Origin: Bacteroides sp. CAG:530
GTDB taxonomy: Bacteria; Bacteroidota; Bacteroidia; Bacteroidales; Bacteroidaceae
Assembly: GCA_000434735.1 (NCBI GenBank)
Contig: FR881228.1
Coordinates: 1-8,267, forward strand
DNA: 8,267 bases
Direction: 5' to 3'
Shown here: piece after piece, positions 1-4,971 of the stretch
How the letters are laid out: the number at the start of each line of letters is the position of its first letter
How positions within the stretch are numbered: the stretch's first letter is position 1
Position numbers and translations under genes: made by a program
Notes under the pieces: generated by a model
What the model saw: the letters and a program-made list of their open reading frames with translations, nothing else
Told to the model about the DNA's origin: nothing
The model's database searches: none

Positions 1-336
1 TGCGAGTGCAAAAGTAGAGTATTTTTCTTAAACCCGCAAATATTATGGCATAAAATTTATACATTATTTTACAACAACCTATTATTCAATATGATACAAT
101 TTATAAAAAACATCACGCAATGTACTAAGACCAATCAGACAGAACACCTGCAACCAATTTCAAACATTACCAAGACTGACTTGGGATACTTTTTTAAGGC
201 AAGACAGCCCTTCTCTGTATATTTACATCTATATAAGACCAACATACCACCACATATACCGCTATTTTTTCAGAAGATAAAAACACATTTTGGTAAAACA
301 CTTAAGCAAGCTTTATGTTCCGTTCTCAATTTGCAC
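1..336. other. A/T-rich intergenic region without a convincing gene
   Basis: I see no supportable gene here. An open frame at 91-360 on the + strand has an unnatural composition (rich in I, K, T, N), resembles no family I know, has no promoter of the expected form, and runs into the promoter of the HD-domain gene. The stretch holds a leftward promoter at its left edge (9-40). It also has a weak 5-bp inverted repeat, CCAAG/CTTGG at 170-184, followed by a run of six T; nothing upstream obviously needs a terminator there. Confidence 0.6.
9..40 (-). promoter_or_regulatory. Bacteroidota-type promoter for a leftward gene outside the window
   Basis: Read on the - strand, a -33-like TTTG (40-37) is followed after 20 bases by TACTTTTG (16-9), which fits the Bacteroidota primary sigma factor pattern TTTG-N19-21-TAnnTTTG. 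Transcription would start within a few bases of the window edge and read left, so the gene it drives is not visible. This is the best two-part match in the window. Confidence 0.6.
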
Positions 337-344
337 TATCTTTG
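312..344 (+). promoter_or_regulatory. Promoter of the HD-domain gene
   Basis: TATCTTTG at 337-344 matches the TAnnTTTG -7 element. A weak -33-like TTTATG begins at 312, with 21 bases between its first four bases and the -7 box. The predicted transcript would carry an untranslated leader of roughly 80 bases before the ATG at 429. Confidence 0.55.
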
Positions 345-359
345 TCTTTATATAAAATA

Positions 360-401
360 GGCTGCACTTCGGATATTGAAGCAAGGCTTCAGCCCGACTT
401 G
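360..401 (+). promoter_or_regulatory. Structured leader with competing inverted repeats
   Basis: The leader between the promoter and the ATG at 429 contains three overlapping inverted repeats. TGAAGC/GCTTCA (377-382 with 386-391) has a three-base loop. GGCTG/CAGCC (360-364 with 390-394) encloses CTTC/GAAG (367-370 with 378-381). GCAAG/CTTGC pairs 381-385 with 397-401. They share bases, so they cannot all form at once. No known riboswitch family is recognised and no T-run follows, so any regulatory role is inference. Confidence 0.35.
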
Positions 402-428
402 CACATAACACTAAATATATCAAACTAT

Positions 429-1061
429 ATGAATATCAACATCAAAGACTGCAAAGAAGAATTTATAGAGTTACTCCGCTCTACAGAACGCGAAGGAGTA
501 GAAGATGTGATAGAGGGATTGGAAGAAATGGGATTCTTCACAGCGCCGGCCTCAGCCGGACATCACCTGAATACTGAAGGCGGATTAGTACTGCACTCAA
601 TTAATACATGCAAAGCCGCATTAGCCGTTTGGGAGGGCATGAAGAAGATAGAACCCACGTTGGAGAAAGAAGTAGAACGAGACAGCGTAATCATTGCCAG
701 CCTGCTACACGATGTATGCAAAGCGGATATATACCAACGCACGGTAAAGAAGAAGAAAAACGCATTAGGAATATGGGAAGACAATGAAGGATATAAGGTA
801 TCTTACAAGAACTTCCCGATGGGTCACGGAGAGAAATCTGTAATCTTACTACTGTGCAACGGCATAGAAATGACCGATGCCGAAATGCTTGCCATACGTT
901 GGCATATGGGCGCCTGGGGCATCAACATGAACAGCTACGAAGACCAACGCTGTTATGACACCGCCAAAATGCTCTACCCTCTGGTTACCATCATACAAAC
1001 CGCAGACGGACTGGCTGCTGGAATTATGGAACGCTCTGGCGAAGAAATGGACGAGCTATAA
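429..1061 (+). CDS. HD-domain phosphohydrolase, substrate unknown
   Basis: A 210-residue soluble protein of the HD superfamily of metal-dependent phosphohydrolases. The expected metal-ligand set is visible in order: H56 (in GLVLHS), the H94-D95 pair (LLHDVCKAD), H133 (MGHGEKS), H159 (RWHMGAWG) and D193 (TADGLAAG). The arrangement resembles the HD part of YhaM-type 3'-5' exoribonucleases, but no OB-fold nucleic-acid-binding domain is present, so I would not name an RNase. I chose the ATG at 429. The open frame extends upstream to 315, but that start would lie at or before the promoter -7 box (337-344), and the extra residues look like translated leader. No signal peptide is seen. The gene is alone in its transcript and ends 79 bases before the convergent PCMD gene, with a terminator-like inverted repeat between them. 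Confidence 0.88.
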   Translation: MNINIKDCKEEFIELLRSTEREGVEDVIEGLEEMGFFTAPASAGHHLNTEGGLVLHSINTCKAALAVWEGMKKIEPTLEKEVERDSVIIASLLHDVCKADIYQRTVKKKKNALGIWEDNEGYKVSYKNFPMGHGEKSVILLLCNGIEMTDAEMLAIRWHMGAWGINMNSYEDQRCYDTAKMLYPLVTIIQTADGLAAGIMERSGEEMDEL

Positions 1062-1064
1062 AAC

Positions 1065-1127
1065 AATCCGGTCCACCCGAATGAAATGCGCAGACATAAC
1101 ACTCAAGTGGACCGGATATTATTTCTT
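1065..1127. terminator. Inverted repeat between convergent genes, likely two-way terminator
   Basis: ATCCGGTCCAC (1066-1076) and GTGGACCGGAT (1107-1117) are perfect 11-base complements around a 30-base loop. A U-rich tract follows on both sides (ATTATTTCTT rightward, TTGTTTT leftward). The repeat fills the gap between the stop of the HD gene and the stop of the PCMD gene, so it probably ends both transcripts. The long loop and the imperfect T-tracts make it weaker than the terminator after pheS. Confidence 0.65.
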
Positions 1128-1140
1128 CCTACAAGATATA

Positions 1141-2094
1141 TCAATATACAAGCTCTACATTATCAACCCAGAATGTATTTCCAGGCGATCCGATAAACGC
1201 ACCACCCAGACTCGACGTAAACTGAAGAATCATATGAGTAGGAGTCTCGTCGGCTGCAGCCCAACCGTTCTCTTTTATCATTACACTTTTACCTTTGCTG
1301 TTACGGGCATAATAATCACCTACTCCAAGTCTCATTATCTCAGCGTCGTAATAGCTAGTGCGACTTATATCACCATAATGAATCTCGTAAGTAGCCTTAT
1401 TCTTCCAATCTGTAGACTTATTATAACGCACCACAGCCGTGCCTATTCGTTTCGCTATAATATTACCCTCGCTATCTTCATGACGCTTTTGCAACACGCA
1501 GGTCATAATAGCGCAATCCTGACCTTTCACCACCGACTTACGGCTAAAACCGTTCTGCTTGATACGGTCTGGCTGTCCAGACATCTTAACCTTATAGTCA
1601 AAACGCACAGCTTTAGGACGCTGATTAAACGGAACGCCTACATTTAGCGCCTTTTCGCCATCTTTAGTACCGGTAATAGGCTCCTTCATATCACCCAAAA
1701 ACAGAGAACCCGAAGCCAACACGGTAATGTTTACCATGCCCAGCACCTTCACCTTTTCGATATGGGTCTCCAACTTTGCGCAATATCCATCCCCTCTCTT
1801 CTCTGGATAAACGCTGGTATTAGTCTTAACTATACCTACAACTTTAGCCATTACATTAGAATTAGCCCAAGGCGAACCACCTTTATTGATATAGGCTTCA
1901 TTCCCATCTATTACCTGCGTAGGACCCAGTTCATAAAGCAATTTCGTATTACCACCGATAATACCCGACTCGTGTATCTTACGAGTCACCCAATGGTCCA
2001 TATCACCATATTTGATAGAAACTACTTTTTCTTGCGCAAATGCGCCAAAAAACAAAACCAAACCTACTGCCGTTGTTATCAGTCTTCTTTTCAT
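1141..2094 (-). CDS. Exported PCMD-domain protein (putative carbohydrate-associated)
   Basis: A 317-residue exported protein. The N-terminus MKRRL, a hydrophobic stretch to about residue 17 and the cleavage-like end AFA before QEK form a type I signal peptide; no lipobox cysteine is present. The mature part resembles the PCMD family (putative carbohydrate metabolism domain), common in Bacteroidota. Signs are a DGYCAKLET segment near 102-110, a beta-rich core with NQRP (157-160) and the C-terminal FWVDNVELVY typical of these jelly-roll-like domains. Two further in-frame ATGs lie at 2103 and 2109. I prefer 2094 because 2109 is only 10 bases past the -7 box, leaving almost no leader, and because MKRRL is a normal signal-peptide start. 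It appears monocistronic. The family's exact role is unknown, and surface or periplasmic glycan binding is only a guess. Confidence 0.78.
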   Translation of the reverse strand: MKRRLITTAVGLVLFFGAFAQEKVVSIKYGDMDHWVTRKIHESGIIGGNTKLLYELGPTQVIDGNEAYINKGGSPWANSNVMAKVVGIVKTNTSVYPEKRGDGYCAKLETHIEKVKVLGMVNITVLASGSLFLGDMKEPITGTKDGEKALNVGVPFNQRPKAVRFDYKVKMSGQPDRIKQNGFSRKSVVKGQDCAIMTCVLQKRHEDSEGNIIAKRIGTAVVRYNKSTDWKNKATYEIHYGDISRTSYYDAEIMRLGVGDYYARNSKGKSVMIKENGWAAADETPTHMILQFTSSLGGAFIGSPGNTFWVDNVELVY

Positions 2095-2119
2095 TTTTAC
2101 CATATTCATTTTAGAGCGA

Positions 2120-2127
2120 CAAAGTTA
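2120..2127 (-). promoter_or_regulatory. -7 element of the PCMD gene
   Basis: On the - strand TAACTTTG matches TAnnTTTG. No clear TTTG lies at the expected -33 distance. The box ends 10 bases before the ATG at 2109 and 25 bases before the ATG at 2094, which is why the downstream start is favoured. Confidence 0.5.
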
Positions 2128-2201
2128 TAAAAAAAGAAAGAATAGACCTTTGCACAACTTTCTTTCTCATGCTAATAGAATACAAAATACGAAGAATCAG
2201 A

Positions 2202-2250
2202 CAAAAAGAAATGTGGAGACACATCACTAATAGTGACGCATCCCCACATT
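2202..2250 (-). terminator. Rho-independent terminator of the SPOR lipoprotein gene
   Basis: Read leftward, AATGTGG (2250-2244) pairs with CCACATT (2216-2210), and TCACTA/TAGTGA form the tip (2236-2231 with 2229-2224). The seven bases between these arms also pair if G-U wobbles are allowed. This gives a nearly continuous hairpin of about 20 pairs, closed by a very small loop and followed by TCTTTTTGT. It starts 23 bases beyond the stop of the SPOR gene. Confidence 0.75.
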
Positions 2251-2272
2251 ATGTATATATCAAATGATATAA

Positions 2273-2767
2273 TTAGTGTACGCTATACAGCAACCAAGCA
2301 CCCTGGAAATCCTGACGGTTAGGATATTTAGCCTTGAAAGCATCGCGTGCTCTTGCAGCCTCGCTACGAGAATCGAATGATTCTACGATAACACGGTACA
2401 TATTCTTTTCAGCATTGTAAACAACCTTTGCATTGTATCCATCATTATCCATCTTAGTTTTCAAACCGTCAGCATTAGCCTTTACGCCAAAGCTACCGCA
2501 TACCACGCTGTATGCCTTAAGTCCGTCGCCAGATACCAACTGTACTTTTTCTTCACGTACAGGAGTATTATCCGCAGCAGGAGCTACAGGTGCAACCGGA
2601 GCTACAGGAGCTACTGTTTCTACAGGAGCAGCTTTAGTTGTAGCGTCTGCCAATTCTTGTTGCTTAGCCTGTTCGTACGCTTTTTTATAAGCACTTTCGC
2701 TAGATTTACATGAAGAGAATGCTAATGCTACGCATAATCCCATTCCCAAAACAATCATTTTCTTCAT
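2273..2767 (-). CDS. SPOR-domain lipoprotein
   Basis: A 164-residue lipoprotein. The signal is MKK, a hydrophobic stretch and the lipobox-like FSSC with C20 as the likely lipidated residue. Residues 21-45 are charged and helical. A proline-rich linker follows, with four exact VAP units (52-63). A SPOR domain occupies about 84-163 (AYSVVCGSFG, then YRVIVESF and the final GAWLLYSVH). SPOR domains bind peptidoglycan stripped of stem peptides, usually at the division septum, so this protein probably sits in the periplasm anchored to a membrane and associates with the septal wall. It has its own promoter and terminator and is divergent from the YtxH/holin cassette. Similar short SPOR lipoproteins are frequent in Bacteroidota. 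Which partner it recruits cannot be told from sequence. Confidence 0.88.
   Translation of the reverse strand: MKKMIVLGMGLCVALAFSSCKSSESAYKKAYEQAKQQELADATTKAAPVETVAPVAPVAPVAPAADNTPVREEKVQLVSGDGLKAYSVVCGSFGVKANADGLKTKMDNDGYNAKVVYNAEKNMYRVIVESFDSRSEAARARDAFKAKYPNRQDFQGAWLLYSVH
2579..2614 (-). repeat. In-frame 9-bp repeat encoding four VAP units
   Basis: Four tandem 9-base units encode VAPVAPVAPVAP in the linker of the SPOR lipoprotein. Units differ only at wobble positions (for example GGAGCTACA and GGTGCAACC on the + strand). Unit number could vary between strains by slippage without breaking the frame, changing only linker length. Confidence 0.8.
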
Positions 2768-2815
2768 ATTGTCTTTATTTATTTAAGTTTATATTTCATA
2801 TAAATATATTACGTG

Positions 2816-2823
2816 CAAAAGTA
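2816..2823 (-). promoter_or_regulatory. -7 element of the SPOR lipoprotein gene
   Basis: TACTTTTG on the - strand fits TAnnTTTG and predicts a leader of roughly 43 bases before the ATG at 2767. A clear -33 TTTG is not evident. The surrounding 12 bases (2813-2824) are identical to those around the leftward promoter at the window's left edge (6-17). Confidence 0.55.
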
Positions 2824-2908
2824 GCAATATTATAACACGCTACACTATTAATTTCTGTTAATTCTCGACACATCTTCTATTTTACAGCCTTTTTTCTATT
2901 AAAAATTA

Positions 2909-2938
2909 TTGAAATACTCGATATTTTTAATAGCTTTG
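2909..2938 (+). promoter_or_regulatory. Promoter of the YtxH/holin cassette
   Basis: TTG (2909-2911), then 19 bases, then TAGCTTTG (2931-2938) fits the Bacteroidota -33/-7 pattern. The leader to the ATG at 2968 would be about 25 bases. It is divergent from the SPOR gene promoter, with about 85 bases between the two. Confidence 0.6.
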
Positions 2939-2967
2939 TGAAAGCATAACATAAAAAACAAGACATT

Positions 2968-3171
2968 ATGAAAGCATTAAATGTAGTAGCCGCTTTTTTA
3001 GGTGGTATAGTAGTAGGTGCTGCTGCCGGTGTATTGTTTGCTCCCGAAAAAGGAGCCGACACTCGTAAAAAAATTGCTGATTTATTGCGTGAAAAAGGCA
3101 TCCGCCTAAACCGCGCAGAAATGGACGATTTGGTAGACCAGATTGCTGCTGAAGTTAAAGATGCAGAATAA
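2968..3171 (+). CDS. YtxH-like small membrane protein
   Basis: A 67-residue protein with one N-terminal transmembrane segment (about 4-24) rich in glycine and alanine (FLGGIVVGAAAGVLFAPEKG). It then has the family signature GVLFAPEKGADTRKKI and a charged helical tail with a high content of E, D, K and R. This matches YtxH-like proteins (sometimes labelled gas vesicle or general stress proteins), which anchor in the inner membrane with the tail probably cytoplasmic. No enzymatic residues are visible. It is the first gene of a likely three-gene unit with a holin-X-like protein and a small basic protein. The start is fixed by the promoter 29 bases upstream. The stress label is family habit rather than evidence from this window. 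Confidence 0.85.
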   Translation: MKALNVVAAFLGGIVVGAAAGVLFAPEKGADTRKKIADLLREKGIRLNRAEMDDLVDQIAAEVKDAE

Positions 3172-3192
3172 TCTTACACTATCCTCCATCCG

Positions 3193-3234
3193 ACAGGCAC
3201 GGACTACAACCCAAAGTATGTAATCCGCGCCTGT
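3193..3234 (+). other. Intercistronic hairpin between the YtxH and holin-like genes
   Basis: ACAGGCACGGA (3193-3203) pairs with TCCGCGCCTGT (3224-3234) at ten of eleven positions around a 20-base loop. There is no T-run after it, so it is not a classical terminator. It lies in the 108-base gap between the first two cassette genes, where no TAnnTTTG box is seen. It may stabilise or process the transcript, or partly attenuate it. Confidence 0.5.
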
Positions 3235-3279
3235 TATTCATTTATCCCATTACCTATTTATAAAGAATAAATTCATCCT

Positions 3280-3642
3280 ATGTTTGCAAACGACAAAAGC
3301 ATTGATACACTGGAAGAACTTTTTAAAGAAACTAAAAAGTATCTGCAACTGCAAGGGGAATACGTAAAATTAGACTTGGTACACAAGCTTACCATACTGC
3401 TGTCTACCTTGATGCTGATTTTAGTAATAGCCATTCTAGGAGCTATGGGGTTGTTTTACTTGTCATTCATGCTGATATACGCTATCGATTCTACCATACA
3501 TAGCCTTACAGCAAGCTACGCCATCGTGGGTGCTTCGCTGTTATTAGCAGCTTTCATAGTATATAAAATGCGCCAAAAACTAATCTTCCGCCCCACCGTA
3601 AACTTCTTGGCCAAATTATTCCTCGAAGATCACCAACAATAA
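3280..3642 (+). CDS. Phage-holin-X-like two-TM inner membrane protein
   Basis: A 120-residue protein. An acidic and basic amphipathic N-terminal helix (about 1-34, with LEELFKETKKYLQLQGEYVKL) precedes a long hydrophobic region (about 37-69) and a second transmembrane helix (about 78-96). A basic segment (KMRQKLIFRP) and a short tail follow. This fits the holin-X / YqjE-like family (a 'phage holin family' label in many genomes). The name is misleading here: there are no endolysin or other phage genes nearby, and the family is widespread in chromosomes next to YtxH or DUF883-type proteins. It is likely cotranscribed with the gene before it and with the small basic gene 12 bases after it. Function is unknown, probably in membrane organisation or stress. 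Confidence 0.82.
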   Translation: MFANDKSIDTLEELFKETKKYLQLQGEYVKLDLVHKLTILLSTLMLILVIAILGAMGLFYLSFMLIYAIDSTIHSLTASYAIVGASLLLAAFIVYKMRQKLIFRPTVNFLAKLFLEDHQQ

Positions 3643-3654
3643 CACACTGCTACC

Positions 3655-3939
3655 ATGATGAATACTGAACAACCCAAACAACCCTCTAATGTTACATACA
3701 CATTAGAAGATATAATAGCACGAAAGCAAGCTAAGAGAAAAGAGATTCTGCAATCGAAAGAGTGCTTACAGACCCTGGCGCAAGATTTATTTGCGCCGAA
3801 CGAAAGCAAAAACAAATTAGACGGCTTGATGCAACATGTAAACATGGGCATAGCCGCCTACGACGGTATCATGACCGGAATAAAGATATTACGCCGCATA
3901 AGAGGGTTCTTCGACAGAAAAAGACGCACGCGCAATTAG
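3655..3939 (+). CDS. Small basic protein, third gene of the YtxH/holin cassette
   Basis: A 94-residue protein that I do not recognise as a named family. The N-terminal 15 residues are polar. Residues 17-46 look helical and charged (LEDIIARKQAKRKEIL). Residues 56-75 are mildly hydrophobic, and the C-terminus is strongly basic and amphipathic (IKILRRIRGFFDRKRRTRN), suggesting contact with membrane or nucleic acid. There is no signal peptide. Start is at 3655, with a second ATG directly after at 3658 that could equally be used. It follows the holin-like gene by 12 bases, so it is very likely cotranslated from the same mRNA. Its position after YtxH-like and holin-X-like genes recalls yqjK in the enterobacterial yqjD-yqjE-yqjK order, but I cannot claim homology. 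Its stop overlaps the stop of convergent murB. Confidence 0.72.
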   Translation: MMNTEQPKQPSNVTYTLEDIIARKQAKRKEILQSKECLQTLAQDLFAPNESKNKLDGLMQHVNMGIAAYDGIMTGIKILRRIRGFFDRKRRTRN

Positions 3940-4952
3940 CGGATATAGTTTACCTCGGGATGAATTTCGATTCCGAACTTGTCTTTTACCGATTTAACCA
4001 CTGCTTCAGCCAAATTCATTACTTCAGCGGCTGTAGCTCCACCCAAGTTGACAAGCACCAATGCCTGACGCGGATGAACTCCCGCATGTCCTAAGCTACG
4101 TCCTTTCCAGCCACAACGGTCAATCATCCAACCGGCAGGAACTTTTACCAAGCCTTCTCCAACCGGATAATGAGGCACATCAGGATAAGCCTCTTTAAGC
4201 GCATCGAACTGAGCACTCGATATTACCGGATTCATAAAGAAACTACCGGCATTACCTGTCACTTCAGGGTCGGGCAATTTTTCAAGTCGGATACGCACTA
4301 TGGCGTTACGAAGGTTTTCAAGAGTAAGTTCACACCCCTCTTTCTCCAGCTCCGCACGGATATTTCCATAATCAAGCTTCCAGTCGGGCTGTTTTTTCAA
4401 TCGATACGTAACGTGCGTCACTATATACTTACCCTTCAACTGATTCTTGAAGATACTCTGACGATAGCTGTACTCACACTCACCAGCAGAGAAACTGCGA
4501 ATACATCCGGTAGAAACCTCTACGGTATCAACCTTTACTATCAAGTCTTTCGCCTCAACGCCATACGCGCCGATGTTCTGCACAGCCGAAGCCCCTACCT
4601 CACCAGGAATAAGAGACAAGTTTTCGGCTCCATACCATTGATGGTCTACCGCATAAGCCACGAAATCATCCCATACCACACCAGCACCTACACGCACATC
4701 GAGAGTGTTTTCATCTTCGCACACTACCGACACACCCTTAATGGCAGAATGCAATATCACGCCGTCAAAATCGCCAGTAAAGAGCAAATTGCTTCCACGG
4801 CCTATATGCAGCCATTTTCCCATCTCGCCTTGACGAGACTTCAAGAAGTCTTGCAACTCTTCTACCGAGCCATATTCAACAAAACGTGACGCCTTTACAT
4901 CCATACCAAACGTGTTATGATGCAAAAGAGGGTAATCGAATAATTCCTTCAT
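3936..4952 (-). CDS. murB: UDP-N-acetylenolpyruvoylglucosamine reductase MurB
   Basis: MurB reduces UDP-N-acetylglucosamine enolpyruvate to UDP-N-acetylmuramate with NADPH and FAD, the second committed cytoplasmic step of peptidoglycan synthesis. At 338 residues it has the length and layout of type I (E. coli-like) enzymes. Visible motifs are NTFGMDV near the start, the FAD-binding GRGSNLL (51-57), IPGEVGASAVQNIGAYGVE (115-133), the YR pair 163-164 in CEYSYRQSIF, the catalytic serine S237 in NAGSFFMNP, and the catalytic glutamate E333 in IHPEVNYI. All key residues are present. The start at 4952 lies 19 bases after the stop of the DUF4348 lipoprotein gene, with AAGGA just ahead of the ATG, so the two are probably one operon. 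The 3' end overlaps the small basic gene on the other strand by four bases. Confidence 0.97.
   Translation of the reverse strand: MKELFDYPLLHHNTFGMDVKASRFVEYGSVEELQDFLKSRQGEMGKWLHIGRGSNLLFTGDFDGVILHSAIKGVSVVCEDENTLDVRVGAGVVWDDFVAYAVDHQWYGAENLSLIPGEVGASAVQNIGAYGVEAKDLIVKVDTVEVSTGCIRSFSAGECEYSYRQSIFKNQLKGKYIVTHVTYRLKKQPDWKLDYGNIRAELEKEGCELTLENLRNAIVRIRLEKLPDPEVTGNAGSFFMNPVISSAQFDALKEAYPDVPHYPVGEGLVKVPAGWMIDRCGWKGRSLGHAGVHPRQALVLVNLGGATAAEVMNLAEAVVKSVKDKFGIEIHPEVNYIR
3955..3987 (+). terminator. Possible weak terminator of the small membrane cassette inside murB
   Basis: TCGGGAT (3955-3961) can pair with ATTCCGA (3970-3976), including one G-U pair, around an eight-base loop, followed by ACTTGTCTTTT. 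It would end the + transcript 16-48 bases beyond the small basic gene. It lies within codons for the conserved murB C-terminus, so its sequence is constrained by coding and the match may be accidental. Confidence 0.3.
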
Positions 4953-4971
4953 ATCCTTATTATTGGTTATA

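Noticed and set aside
170..195. CCAAG/CTTGG hairpin followed by six T as a terminator or small RNA end
   Set aside because: Only five base pairs, separated from the T-run by five bases, with no transcript or promoter evident upstream on that strand.
91..360. 89-codon open frame on the + strand
   Set aside because: A/T-rich composition, no family resemblance, no promoter of the expected form, and it overlaps the promoter and leader of the HD-domain gene.
315..428. Upstream extension of the HD-domain protein to an ATG at 315
   Set aside because: That ATG precedes the -7 box at 337-344, and the extra residues encode a translated promoter and hairpin region unlike an HD protein N-terminus.
955..1647. 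Long open frame overlapping the HD gene end and antisense to the PCMD gene
   Set aside because: Shadow frame: it runs through the inter-gene inverted repeat and is antisense to a protein with a clear signal peptide and recognisable domain.
2579..2614. Tandem repeat considered as CRISPR or intergenic repeat
   Set aside because: Units are 9 bases without spacers, lie in frame in a coding sequence and encode VAP.
3280..3642. Prophage remnant suggested by the 'holin' label
   Set aside because: No endolysin, integrase, structural gene or att-like repeat nearby; the family is common in chromosomes beside YtxH or DUF883-type genes.
4170..4889. 239-codon frame antisense to murB
   Set aside because: Opposite strand of a fully conserved enzyme with all catalytic motifs; no promoter and no family resemblance.
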